From: Nitrospina sp.
Lineage (GTDB): Bacteria; Nitrospinota; Nitrospinia; Nitrospinales; VA-1
Reading direction: 5' to 3'
Length of the DNA stretch: 34,089 bases
Assembly (NCBI GenBank): GCA_018664975.1
Contig: JABIXH010000256.1
Coordinates: 1-34,089, forward strand
The notes beneath the pieces are model-generated. The model had not been told where the DNA came from and searched no databases. It saw only the letters and a program-made list of their open reading frames with translations. Positions 19,754-27,906 of this stretch are shown here, piece by piece. The translations under genes and the position numbers were made by a program. Position 1 is the stretch's first letter. Every line of letters begins with the position of its first letter.

Positions 19754-20083
19754 TCAGTCTTGATTTCTTAATTTAGACTGGGAACCCTTTTTGATTCTAA
19801 GGTCCTGTGTTTTTTCTTTATGTTTTCTTAGCTGTTTTTCAATTTTTAGCAAGGCATTATCCATTGATGCGTAGAGATCATCAGTCTCATGTTGGCTATG
19901 AACTGTGAATCCCTTTGTTTTTACAGTTATTTCCGCAAAATGGCGGTGCTTTTCTACAAGTAGTGCTACATGAACATCGGCTTCTTCACCCAAGTCGCTG
20001 ATGGTCTTATCCATTTTGTTTTGTAAATGTCCCCGGATTCCATCCGTGATATCAATATTTCGTCCTGTTACAGTCAATTTCAT
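19754..20083 (-). CDS. hpf: Ribosome hibernation promoting factor, short form
   Basis: Binds the 30S decoding region and silences ribosomes in stationary phase. The frame extends up to a TTG at 20107, but ATG 20083 has GGAG 7 bases ahead and gives the family start MKLTVTGRNIDITDGIR, a product of 109 aa. That length is the short HPF/YfiA type, with no C-terminal dimerisation domain. The strand-helix pattern is conserved (VHVALLVEKHRHFAEITV, YASMDNALLKIEKQLRKHK), ending in a basic tail. It lies directly downstream of rpoN, the usual position. Confidence 0.94.
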   Translation of the reverse strand: MKLTVTGRNIDITDGIRGHLQNKMDKTISDLGEEADVHVALLVEKHRHFAEITVKTKGFTVHSQHETDDLYASMDNALLKIEKQLRKHKEKTQDLRIKKGSQSKLRNQD

Positions 20084-20173
20084 CGAGCTCTCCAAGAAAA
20101 ACGTCAATCAAAATATGTTTATATGTTTATAGGGTTGGTTCAAACTCTATAAAATACTAAAAAGAAGAGGAAA

Positions 20174-21601
20174 TTAAAACCATTTTTTCCTTTTACTTGC
20201 AGGGGGAATATTTAGTTCCTTTCTATATTTAGTAATAGTTCTTCGTGCTATTTTAGCATTTTTCCTCATTAACGCTTCCACCATTTGATCATCGGTTAAG
20301 GGATTACTCCCGTCTTCTTCATTAATGATTTCCTTAATCATGTTTTTAACCCGTATGGAGGACATGCTATTGCCCATATAGGATTTGATACCACTGTGGA
20401 AAAAGAATTTAAGTTCAAATATTCCCTGGGGAGTATCTATATATTTATTTGTAGTGATTCTACTTACCGTTGATTCATGCATTTCAATATCTTTAGCAAC
20501 ATCTTTCAGGACCATGGGTTCTAAATAGGATAATCCGTCATCTAAAAAACCTTTTTGCAGTTTTACGATACTTTTTCCGACTTTATAGATGGTTTGTCTG
20601 CGCTGGTCGATACTTTTAATCAACCATAAGGCAGACCGGAACTTGTCTTCCAAATACTCCTTGGTTTGCCCTTCTTTGGTGGTCTTTAATAGATTGTGAT
20701 AGTAGGAACTAACCTTAAGGCTAGGAACGCCATCATCATTTAAGACCACATCGTATCCCTCATCCGTTTTAATGACAACAAGGTCGGGGACAACATAGTC
20801 GACCTTTTCGGAACTGAATAAAAGCCCAGGTTTCGGGCATAAATCCCTGATAATTTTCAAGGCATCTAGAACTTCATTTAAATCAATTTTTAATTCTGAG
20901 GCAACTTTTGACAGGAACCTGTCTTCCAACCGCTCCAAATAATTTTCAATAAGTATTTCTACATAAGGGTTTTTGTCAGGAAGGGCGCGAGCCTGGTTTA
21001 TCAGGCATTCTTTCAGGGATCGGGCGGCTACTCCCAGGGGTTCAAAATTTTGTATTATGCTTAGAACCCTTTGAACATTTTCTTCTTGTGTATTACAGAT
21101 TGTGGCAATTTCATTTAGATCCGCACATAGATACCCATCATTTTGAATGTTTCCGATAATGCATGATCCTATAAACTTATCCAATTCAGAATCAACGGCT
21201 AAATCAAGTTGCCACATGAGATGGTCTGCTAAATCGGCCTCTTTTTTATATGTGGACTCAATAGACGGTCTTTCTGCATAACTTTCAACTGACATGCCTT
21301 TATCAATGTTGCCCTGAAAATAACTGTCCCAGTCTATTTCCTGGTCCTGAGAGGTAGAGCTAGGTTCTATATCTGAATTGAAGTCTTCATTGGGCTCTGC
21401 TTCCTCAGAATTGTTTTCCTGATCATTTTCTTCTTCAAGTAATTCTTCCAAAACTGGATTTTCTATAATTTCTTGTCTTACTAATTGGGCAAGCTCAAGT
21501 CTTGCCAAAGGCAGGAGCTTGATGGCCTGTTGAAGCATGGGCGTCATGACCAGCTTCTGGCTCATCTTGAGGTTCAAATTCATTTTCATTTCCATTGCCA
21601 T
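20174..21601 (-). CDS. rpoN: RNA polymerase sigma-54 factor
   Basis: Alternative sigma factor needing an AAA+ activator. 475 aa. Region I is Gln/Leu-rich (LKMSQKLVMTPMLQQAIKLL), region II is acidic (about 58-95, many Glu/Asp), then comes the core-binding region. The DNA-binding part includes a helix-turn-helix (KDVAKDIEMHESTVSRIT) and ends with the RpoN box ARRTITKYRKELNIPPA near the C-terminus. ATG 21601 is preceded by GGGAG at a slightly long distance; nearby in-frame ATGs at codons 3, 5 and 7 are alternatives. It is followed by hpf and preceded by lptB, the order seen in many proteobacteria. Confidence 0.96.
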   Translation of the reverse strand: MAMEMKMNLNLKMSQKLVMTPMLQQAIKLLPLARLELAQLVRQEIIENPVLEELLEEENDQENNSEEAEPNEDFNSDIEPSSTSQDQEIDWDSYFQGNIDKGMSVESYAERPSIESTYKKEADLADHLMWQLDLAVDSELDKFIGSCIIGNIQNDGYLCADLNEIATICNTQEENVQRVLSIIQNFEPLGVAARSLKECLINQARALPDKNPYVEILIENYLERLEDRFLSKVASELKIDLNEVLDALKIIRDLCPKPGLLFSSEKVDYVVPDLVVIKTDEGYDVVLNDDGVPSLKVSSYYHNLLKTTKEGQTKEYLEDKFRSALWLIKSIDQRRQTIYKVGKSIVKLQKGFLDDGLSYLEPMVLKDVAKDIEMHESTVSRITTNKYIDTPQGIFELKFFFHSGIKSYMGNSMSSIRVKNMIKEIINEEDGSNPLTDDQMVEALMRKNAKIARRTITKYRKELNIPPASKRKKWF

Positions 21602-21618
21602 AATTTATTGCTCCCGGC

Positions 21619-22341
21619 TTAAAATGAAAACTGGTTGCCCAGATAAATCTGTTTAACTTTTTCATCCTGGGCAACATCCATCGGTTTTCCCGATGAGATG
21701 ATTTCCCCGGCGTTAATAATATATGCGCGGTCAGTAATGCTTAGGGTTTCCCTGACGTTATGATCGGTGATTAAAACACCAATCCCCTTGTTTTTTAATT
21801 GTGAAATTATGGATTGAATATCAGCAACGGCAATAGGGTCAATCCCTGCAAAGGGTTCGTCTAAAAGAATAAATATTGGCGATGTCGCTAAAGCCCTACT
21901 AATTTCGACCCTTCTCCGCTCTCCCCCTGAAAGTGAAAATGCTTTGGAGTCTTTTATGTGGAGGATGTTAAGTTCGCGCAGGAGTGACCGGGCTTTTTTC
22001 TTGCAGTCAAAACTGGAAAGCTTTTGGGTCTCTAGAACCGCAATAATATTTTCCTCCACCGTCAATTTTCTAAAAACCGAAGGCTCTTGTGGCAAATAAC
22101 TGACCCCTTTTTTGGCTCGTTCATGCATGGGAAAATGGGTGACATCCTCATCATTTAATAGAACTTTGCCGTCATCAGGACGGGTCAGTCCTACGACCAT
22201 GTAAAAGGTGGTGGTTTTGCCAGCGCCATTTGGACCTAACAACCCCACAATTTCACCCTTCTTAACTTCGATACTTATTTTATTGACAACCTTTCGAGTT
22301 CGGTATGACTTGACAAGGTTTTCAGTTCTTAGGCCGGTCAC
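21619..22341 (-). CDS. lptB: LPS export ABC transporter ATP-binding protein LptB
   Basis: ATPase of the LptB2FG machine that extracts lipopolysaccharide from the inner membrane. It has Walker [10 protein letters not shown], signature SLSGGERRR, Walker [13 protein letters not shown] and switch histidine in ITDHN. An upstream ATG at 22416 would add 25 residues that overlap lptA and match nothing in the family. GTG 22341 lies one base after the lptA stop and gives the usual length (240 aa) and N-terminus ([13 protein letters not shown]), so I prefer it; translation would be coupled to lptA. The permease genes lptF and lptG are not in this window. Confidence 0.94.
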   Translation of the reverse strand: MTGLRTENLVKSYRTRKVVNKISIEVKKGEIVGLLGPNGAGKTTTFYMVVGLTRPDDGKVLLNDEDVTHFPMHERAKKGVSYLPQEPSVFRKLTVEENIIAVLETQKLSSFDCKKKARSLLRELNILHIKDSKAFSLSGGERRRVEISRALATSPIFILLDEPFAGIDPIAVADIQSIISQLKNKGIGVLITDHNVRETLSITDRAYIINAGEIISSGKPMDVAQDEKVKQIYLGNQFSF

Positions 22342-22342
22342 T

Positions 22343-22906
22343 TTATTTCTTTTTAGAGGAGGAGAGTTGATTTTGATCAGTGGATTTAGACTTCTTTCCT
22401 GGTTTATTGTCTTCATCTTTTGGATAAATTTTCATACGTACTCTTTCATTGACCACAAACCTGTCTTTCTCCAAAAGAAAAATCATTTCCCGACCTTCAA
22501 TCATATTGTCCTCTTCCCATGCGGTGGCTTTTGGGGTGCCCGTTAAAATTATTTTTTGTAGTTTATCCAGATAGACAGCGCGATCCCCGGTAGCTCTTTT
22601 TAATCCTCGAGTAATAACAACATTGCCAATAGCTACAATCTCGTCAGTTTCTTTTTTATCTTCGGTGTTGTAAACCTCCATAATGTCCGAGGTGATTTTC
22701 AGGTCGTCCTGATAACTCACTACATTGCCGGAAAAAACTATTTTAACTCCCCCATTTTCAGACCGCATTCGATCAGAGGTGATTTCAATAGGGGATTTGC
22801 TTTTTTTTGATTTTTCTTTTAGAGGACTCCCACCTTGAGCACTGACAGGTATAACCATCAATACCCAGGCAATAAAAATATATAATCCGAACGATTTAAT
22901 TTTCAT
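22343..22906 (-). CDS. lptA: LPS transport periplasmic protein LptA
   Basis: Forms the periplasmic bridge carrying LPS between LptC and LptD. 187 aa with a signal peptide: basic start, hydrophobic core [14 protein letters not shown], likely cut after VSA near residue 23. The OstA-type beta-jellyroll follows, with repeats such as [28 protein letters not shown] and [19 protein letters not shown]. The C-terminal 30 residues are highly charged, rich in Lys and Ser. It starts 6 bases after lptC, and its stop is one base ahead of the preferred lptB start. Confidence 0.92.
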   Translation of the reverse strand: MKIKSFGLYIFIAWVLMVIPVSAQGGSPLKEKSKKSKSPIEITSDRMRSENGGVKIVFSGNVVSYQDDLKITSDIMEVYNTEDKKETDEIVAIGNVVITRGLKRATGDRAVYLDKLQKIILTGTPKATAWEEDNMIEGREMIFLLEKDRFVVNERVRMKIYPKDEDNKPGKKSKSTDQNQLSSSKKK

Positions 22907-22912
22907 ATGATT

Positions 22913-23347
22913 TTATTGCTTTTGAGATGCTGTCGGAGATTTGGTATTTAACCTGTCCATCAAAATATCCGGGGAACCTACAAATTTCACATTACCCATT
23001 AAATTAACGTCCTTGGTGGCTTTCTTATAGGTTCCTGAATCCGCAGAAATGACGTATTTTTTGTTTTCGGCCTTGTGAAGGATCATTTCCACATTTTGCA
23101 TTTTAGTCAGGTCTTCCTGGTTGTTGATTTGCGCAAAATCCGCTTTAAGTTCCCACTCTTTGACACCTTTAACTTCGTGAGCCACTCGGAAATTCTCAAT
23201 CTCAACATCAATCCCTTTTTCCATTATTTTGACTTTAATGTTTCCAATCTCGACCGAGGTATTGATATTTTTAAAAATATAATATCCGGCCGCGCCAATA
23301 ATGCAGAAGGCCAGTAACAGTAAAACTCTCCTGATGGTATTAATCAT
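22913..23347 (-). CDS. lptC: LPS export protein LptC
   Basis: Bitopic inner-membrane protein that passes LPS from LptB2FG to LptA. 144 aa with a single N-terminal membrane helix (about 5-25, RRVLLLLAFCIIGAAGYYIF) and a periplasmic OstA-like domain (VEIENFRVAHEVKGVKEWEL, AENKKYVISADSGTY). It is shorter than E. coli LptC (191 aa), within the range of diverged members. Sequence similarity in this family is low, so context supports the call: it is first in lptC-lptA-lptB. The kdsC/kdsD genes often found upstream are replaced here by tsaE and nnr. Confidence 0.88.
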   Translation of the reverse strand: MINTIRRVLLLLAFCIIGAAGYYIFKNINTSVEIGNIKVKIMEKGIDVEIENFRVAHEVKGVKEWELKADFAQINNQEDLTKMQNVEMILHKAENKKYVISADSGTYKKATKDVNLMGNVKFVGSPDILMDRLNTKSPTASQKQ

Positions 23348-23357
23348 TTAAATATTT

Positions 23358-23386
23358 AATTTATAAAGCATTATGGGTATATGCAA
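23358..23386 (-). promoter_or_regulatory. Possible sigma-70 promoter for the lptC-lptA-lptB-rpoN operon
   Basis: On the minus strand TTGCAT (23386-23381) and TAAATT (23363-23358) are separated by 17 bases, in the 77-base gap just ahead of lptC. The -35 has four or five consensus bases; the -10 is weaker. The start site would be very near the lptC ATG, giving a short leader. Confidence 0.3.
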
Positions 23387-23424
23387 ATGGCATACCACGG
23401 ATCTAATCATTACATATCAAAACT

Positions 23425-23907
23425 TTAAAGTAAAGTGAAATCAGGGAAAGAACGGGGGGCGGGGAGAAAGGTATTGAAGGTGAATTCTCGCTGAGAATCA
23501 CTGATTACTTTAATATTAATTTCTATTCTATCCTGAATATTTAAGAGAAGCTTGTCCGGGTTTTGGGATGATCGCAGTTTCTCTGCCCACTCAATAATAG
23601 TAACGCCTTGGTTGTATATAATTTCTTCCAGGCCGAGCGAATAAATTTCTTCAAGGCTGTCGAGACGGTAAAGATCAATATGGTAAATGGGAAGTCTTCC
23701 AGAGTACTCATTGATTAAGGTGAAAGTTGGGCTACGAATGTAGAAGTCTTTATCGAGTTCTAAACCGTGGCAGATTCCTTGGGTAAAGCAGGTTTTTCCC
23801 GCACCGAGATCTCCGAATAAAAGAATGATGTCGCCTGCTTCCAAGGAACTCCCGAGTGATTTTCCTAACTGCAGGGTTTCTTCCATACTATTAGATACTT
23901 TTTTCAC
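23425..23907 (-). CDS. tsaE: tRNA threonylcarbamoyladenosine biosynthesis ATPase TsaE
   Basis: ATPase needed with TsaB and TsaD to make t6A37 in ANN-decoding tRNAs. 160 aa with P-loop FGDLGAGKT (about 31-39), SPTFTLINEY, HIDLYRLDSLEE and VTIIEWAEKL, all hallmarks of the family. The GTG at 23907 overlaps the nnr end region (one base between stop and start), suggesting coupled translation; an in-frame ATG seven codons later (23886) is an alternative. The nnr-tsaE pairing is common in bacteria. Confidence 0.94.
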   Translation of the reverse strand: MKKVSNSMEETLQLGKSLGSSLEAGDIILLFGDLGAGKTCFTQGICHGLELDKDFYIRSPTFTLINEYSGRLPIYHIDLYRLDSLEEIYSLGLEEIIYNQGVTIIEWAEKLRSSQNPDKLLLNIQDRIEINIKVISDSQREFTFNTFLPAPRSFPDFTLL

Positions 23908-23908
23908 T

Positions 23909-25447
23909 TTATGGAAGTATGCGTTTCAGAGTTTCCGGAAGAGACCTTAGTAAATCTCCTGCTATCAATGTGGTTTCGCTTTCATTTTTTGCAAAATAAT
24001 CCCCTGCTTGACCGTGTATATAGGAACCTGCTATGGAAGCTTGGGGTAGGCCCTGAGCCATGAGCCCGGCAATAATTCCTGTTAATACATCGCCCGACCC
24101 ACCAGTCGCCATCCCCGCATTTCCTGTAGGATTTATGATAACAGTTCCATCGGCCATGGCAATCAAGCTGGGAGAACCTTTCAAGACCAGAGTTAAAGAG
24201 TGGTCGGCGGCAAATTGTGAGGCGGTAGCAATGCGGTTTTTTTGAATTTTTTGAGTTGCTAATCCCATTAAGCGGGACATTTCTTTGGGGTGCGGAGTAA
24301 GAACGGTTTCAGGATTCAAGATATCCAACCAGTTCTTATGAGTCGATATCGCGTTCAAGGCATCGGCATCTATCACTAAAGGACACTTAATCAATGGCAG
24401 GAGTTCACCGACTAGAGCAACAGTTTCCGGGTCTGTGGTTAATCCCGGTCCGATGGCCATTGCAGACTTATCTTTGAGATGTTCCAAAATAAGCTCTTTT
24501 GCCTTCAAAGATAATGTTCCATTAGCGGTTTCAGGAAGAGGGACCGTCATCACCTCCATGGGATGGACCGCTTTCTGACAGGATTCTGGAAAGGCCAATG
24601 TACATAAACCGGCTCCAGATCGCAGGACAGCCAGAGCGGTTAGTCCTGCCGCTCCCTCTTTACCTCTTGATCCCGCCAATACCAGAACATGACCGTAATC
24701 GCCTTTGTGACTATTGGGATTTCGTTTGTGGAAATAGGATTTTAAATCTTTCTCCTCAGACTGGTGGACTCGAATATTTTGGCTTTTTACAGATTTTTCC
24801 GGAATTCCAATATCAATAAGCCGGATTTCTTTCATGACACCCGCTGAAGGGTGGAGTAAATGGCTTTGCTTCCAACAGGCAAGGGCCAGGGTCAAATCGG
24901 ATTTAACATGTGGACCTATTAATTGCCCGCTGTCAGAGTCCAAACCCGAATTGATGTCCACCGAGACAACAAACTTTTTAAATTGATTGATTTTTGCGAT
25001 GACTTGTTCAGCGAAGCCGGATGCAGGTTTATTTAATCCCGTCCCGAAAACGGCATCAATGATGATGTCGCAATGGCGCAGTTTATGGTCATACTGGTTC
25101 AAGTTATCCGCGTCTAACTCGTTTACCTGAACCCCGATATTTTGCGCTGAAAGAGCGTTAACGCCTGCACCACCTTTTAACTCAGAAAATTTCCCAGCTA
25201 AAAGGACCCGTATGTCAGAGCCCAGATTAAAAAGATGCCGTGCGATGACAAAACCATCCCCACCATTATTACCTTTACCGCAAAATACGAAAATCTTTTT
25301 TTGGGAGAGGTCTGGAAAATGTTTTTGCAGGTCCTTAAAGATTCCAACTCCTGCATTTTCCATAAGAGTGATGCCTGGAATTCCAAGCTCATCAATGGCA
25401 TGGCGGTCGATGGCCTGCATTTGTTTTGCTGTAACGACGGGAAGCAA
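23909..25447 (-). CDS. nnr: Bifunctional NAD(P)HX epimerase / ADP-dependent dehydratase
   Basis: Repairs hydrated NADH and NADPH. 512 aa in two domains. The N-terminal epimerase (about 1-215, NnrE/YjeF_N) has GKGNNGGDGFVIARHL and AVFGTGLNKP. The C-terminal dehydratase (about 225-512, NnrD/carbohydrate-kinase-like) has the HKGDYGHVLVLAGS start, DADALN, TPHPKEM and the nucleotide-site TGGSGDVLTGIIAG. The start is TTG 25447, preceded by GGAG seven bases upstream; no ATG lies in frame before the conserved VTAKQMQAID. It heads the long same-strand block ending in metK. Confidence 0.95.
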   Translation of the reverse strand: MLPVVTAKQMQAIDRHAIDELGIPGITLMENAGVGIFKDLQKHFPDLSQKKIFVFCGKGNNGGDGFVIARHLFNLGSDIRVLLAGKFSELKGGAGVNALSAQNIGVQVNELDADNLNQYDHKLRHCDIIIDAVFGTGLNKPASGFAEQVIAKINQFKKFVVSVDINSGLDSDSGQLIGPHVKSDLTLALACWKQSHLLHPSAGVMKEIRLIDIGIPEKSVKSQNIRVHQSEEKDLKSYFHKRNPNSHKGDYGHVLVLAGSRGKEGAAGLTALAVLRSGAGLCTLAFPESCQKAVHPMEVMTVPLPETANGTLSLKAKELILEHLKDKSAMAIGPGLTTDPETVALVGELLPLIKCPLVIDADALNAISTHKNWLDILNPETVLTPHPKEMSRLMGLATQKIQKNRIATASQFAADHSLTLVLKGSPSLIAMADGTVIINPTGNAGMATGGSGDVLTGIIAGLMAQGLPQASIAGSYIHGQAGDYFAKNESETTLIAGDLLRSLPETLKRILP

Positions 25448-25586
25448 AGAAATTCTCCATTTACTACATGGTTATTTGACAATATACCTTAATCTATTAC
25501 CTTTTATTTTTCATTTAGAATGACTTGACCTGTCTCGGTGATAAGGTAATTGCATACATTGGCACCTTGATGGAAAAATAGATGTC

Positions 25587-26264
25587 CTAACATTTCAGCT
25601 CTTTATAATCCTGCAGTCGTTTGCCTTTTTCATCCTGAAAGCAATCCTTTGTTATTTTCATTTTATACATTCTATCCAAACGGAAATTGCGAAAATCATC
25701 GCGCATTTCGCACCATCCTAAAAGGAGCCATACAGGGCCGAAGAATGCCAGGCATAGCGGTCGCACCCGTCGGGTTGATACCTGGCCATCTTCTCTTGTG
25801 TAGCTGAATTTCACATAATTTTTGCTGCGGATAGCCCGGCGAGCTGCTGTGAAATCAATAGTAATAACGGGCTTTACTTGGGTGGGCAATGAAAACAAAA
25901 AAGTCTCAGCAATTTCTTGTTGCAGGCTCTCAGGTAGGACGGAAGTGATTTTATCAATGGCCTGATGTGCGGCTTTAATCAGCCCCTTATCGCCCCAGCT
26001 TTCCACCATTTGTGCTCCCAGCATCAATGCATCCAGTTCCTCAATATCAAACATTAATGGGCGCACTACATAATTTTTATCAAGCAAATAGCCTACGCCG
26101 GGCTCCCCAATAATTGGGACGTTGGATGCTCCTAGATCGGCAATATCGCGGTATATGGTGCGTACGCTTACCTCCAGTTTCCTGGATAGAGATTTAGCAG
26201 TCACGACTTGTCTGCGTGCTTTTAGATATTCGACTATGCGGAATAGTCGATCTGCTCTACGCAT
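25587..26264 (-). CDS. HTH/WYL-domain transcriptional regulator (YafY family)
   Basis: A 225-residue regulator. The N-terminal winged helix (HTH_11 type, about 1-60) has SRKLEVSVRTIYRDIADL as recognition region. The C-terminal WYL domain (about 135-205) has VRPLCLAFFGPVWLLLGWCE and FRNFRLDRM, with WLLLGWC in the position of the name-giving WYL. WYL domains sense ligands, often nucleic acid or small molecules. ATG 26264 has a strong AAGGAGG site. It is divergent from the VOC-VOC-tag genes, with a palindrome between them, so it probably regulates itself and that cluster. Confidence 0.9.
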   Translation of the reverse strand: MRRADRLFRIVEYLKARRQVVTAKSLSRKLEVSVRTIYRDIADLGASNVPIIGEPGVGYLLDKNYVVRPLMFDIEELDALMLGAQMVESWGDKGLIKAAHQAIDKITSVLPESLQQEIAETFLFSLPTQVKPVITIDFTAARRAIRSKNYVKFSYTREDGQVSTRRVRPLCLAFFGPVWLLLGWCEMRDDFRNFRLDRMYKMKITKDCFQDEKGKRLQDYKELKC

Positions 26265-26304
26265 TACACCTCCTTATTTAAATTAATCCTACACTACTGT
26301 CACG

Positions 26305-26328
26305 CTACTGACAACACGCTGTCAGTAG
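26305..26328. promoter_or_regulatory. Palindromic operator candidate between WYL regulator and VOC genes
   Basis: Perfect 9-base inverted repeat CTACTGACA (26305-26313), spacer ACACGC, TGTCAGTAG (26320-26328). A further half-site-like CACTACTGTCA lies immediately upstream (from 26292). Its position midway in the divergent gap suits an operator for the WYL regulator. No T-run follows either arm, so it is not a simple terminator. Confidence 0.6.
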
Positions 26329-26393
26329 TGCTGTGGATAATGCTAAAAAAAACTTGAAAGAGTCGAATAATTTAATTATCAAAGGAGGCTATC

Positions 26394-26855
26394 GTGACTA
26401 CTATTCCCAATGGATTTACTTCCGTAACACCCTATGTCGTAATGGATGATGCGGCGGCGGCTGTTAAGTTTTATAGAAAAGCATTTGGTGCAGAAGAAAA
26501 AATGTGTCTCTCTACGCCTGACGGAAAAGTGATGTATGCCGAGATACAGGTAGGCAATGCTCGTATAATGATGGGTGGGCCTTGTCCTGAATCGGGAGGT
26601 GATCTGACAAAATCAGCTAAAAGTCTCGGTGGCTCACCTATATCCTTTTATGTTTATGTTGAGGATGTGGAGACAGCTTTTAATAAAGCAAAAGAGGCGG
26701 GAATGACCGAGAAAAAAGGTATTGAAAATATGTTCTGGGGTGATCGAATGGGAACCCTCACTGATCCGTTTGATGTGGAATGGACCATCGCGGAACATGT
26801 ACGAGATGTCCCGTTGGAAGAAATGGAAGAGGTTATGAAAAATATGGCTTGCTAA
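26394..26855 (+). CDS. VOC-fold protein, PhnB/glyoxalase-like
   Basis: 153 aa of the vicinal-oxygen-chelate fold, close to the PhnB/YdcG-type proteins (GFTSVTPYVVMDDAAAAVKF, YRKAFGAEE, ARIMMGGP, WGDRMGTLTDPFDVEWTIAEH). No specific reaction can be inferred; members include resistance proteins and uncharacterised enzymes. The start is GTG 26394, with an excellent AAAGGAGG site about 6 bases ahead. It is the first gene of a plus-strand cluster with a second VOC gene and tag, divergent from the WYL regulator. Confidence 0.88.
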   Translation: MTTIPNGFTSVTPYVVMDDAAAAVKFYRKAFGAEEKMCLSTPDGKVMYAEIQVGNARIMMGGPCPESGGDLTKSAKSLGGSPISFYVYVEDVETAFNKAKEAGMTEKKGIENMFWGDRMGTLTDPFDVEWTIAEHVRDVPLEEMEEVMKNMAC

Positions 26856-26924
26856 CACTCCGATTGCAGGGGGTGAAAATTAATGCTGGCTAATTATTTT
26901 AGGATTGGCAAGGAGGAAAAATTT

Positions 26925-27275
26925 ATGGGCAACATAAACAACAGTATAAATTATATTGAACTGCCTATGGTTAAAAACGATGAAACAAAAAAATTCTATA
27001 ATCAGGTGTTTGGGTGGGAGTTTGCGGATTGGGGACCTGATTATATTAGTTTTTCCGGGGCAAATATTGATGGGGGTTTTAATGGGGTAGGGGACGCCGA
27101 GGTATCAAACTCAGGTGTTCTTGTGGTTTTATATGCTAATGACCTTGATCAAAAGCTTGAAGAAGTGAAAAGTGCTGGTGGAGAAATCTCAAAACCTGTT
27201 TTTGAGTTTCCCGGAGGAAAGAGATTCCACTTCCGTGACCCAAATGGAAATGAACTTGCTGTATGGTCAGAATAA
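26925..27275 (+). CDS. Second VOC-fold protein, glyoxalase-like
   Basis: 116 aa with paired beta-alpha-beta modules (INYIELPMVKNDETKKFYNQ, VFGWEFADWGPDYISF, then VLVVLYANDLDQKLEEVKSAGG and GKRFHFRDPNGNELAVWSE). The frame extends to an ATG at 26883, but ATG 26925 has AAGGAGG (26910-26916) at ideal spacing and gives the family N-terminus. It resembles single-module VOC proteins annotated as lactoylglutathione lyase-like. It is in the same cluster as the first VOC gene and tag; the substrate is unknown. Confidence 0.87.
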   Translation: MGNINNSINYIELPMVKNDETKKFYNQVFGWEFADWGPDYISFSGANIDGGFNGVGDAEVSNSGVLVVLYANDLDQKLEEVKSAGGEISKPVFEFPGGKRFHFRDPNGNELAVWSE

Positions 27276-27293
27276 TTTTTGCAGAGAGTAACA

Positions 27294-27866
27294 GTGATAA
27301 AACGATGTGCATGGGTGGGTAATAATTCAAAGCCGCTGGATATTAAATATCATGATGAAGAATGGGGTGTTCCTGTTCATGATGAAAGAACATTATTCGA
27401 GTTTCTAATTTTGGAAGGCGCACAGGCAGGACTCAGTTGGACTACCATCCTTAAAAAACGTGAAAATTATCGCAAGGCCTATGACAATTTTAATCCCAAA
27501 AAAGTCTCTAAATATAATGACACCAAACAACAGGAGCTCCTGCTGAATGAAGGCATTGTACGAAATCGCTTAAAAGTTGCGGCTTCTGTTACCAATGCCA
27601 AGGCATTTATAGCGGTGCAAAAGGAATTTGGGGGCTTCGATAAATATATCTGGGGGTTTGTCGGTGGCAAAGCCATGCAAAATAGATGGGAGTCTTTGGA
27701 AGCACTCCCCGCAACGACAAAGGAATCGGAAACGATGAGCAAAGATTTAAAAAAACGGGGTTTTAAATTTGTAGGTTCTACTATCTGCTATGCCTTCATG
27801 CAGGCAACAGGTATGGTCAATGATCATACTACCGATTGCTATAGGCATAAAGAACTGCTTGATTGA
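27294..27866 (+). CDS. tag: DNA-3-methyladenine glycosylase I
   Basis: Excises 3-methyladenine from alkylated DNA. The family core is plain: KRCAWVG, YHDEEWGVPVHD, LFEFLILEGAQAGLSW, and the C-terminal HTTDCYRH. The zinc ligands of E. coli Tag are matched by C5, H20 and the C-terminal His and Cys (from the start chosen here). The frame runs back to a TTG at 27279, but GTG 27294 gives the expected N-terminus and about 190 aa (E. coli 187). Placement behind two VOC genes under a WYL regulator suggests a stress- or damage-responsive cluster; that is inference. Confidence 0.94.
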   Translation: MIKRCAWVGNNSKPLDIKYHDEEWGVPVHDERTLFEFLILEGAQAGLSWTTILKKRENYRKAYDNFNPKKVSKYNDTKQQELLLNEGIVRNRLKVAASVTNAKAFIAVQKEFGGFDKYIWGFVGGKAMQNRWESLEALPATTKESETMSKDLKKRGFKFVGSTICYAFMQATGMVNDHTTDCYRHKELLD

Positions 27867-27906
27867 GCTTTATTCTCTTCTTGTCAGAAGCTGACGCAGT
27901 TAGCAA

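Noticed and set aside
26883-26924. Upstream ATG for the second VOC gene
   Set aside because: It has no ribosome site, whereas ATG 26925 has AAGGAGG at ideal spacing and fits the family N-terminus.
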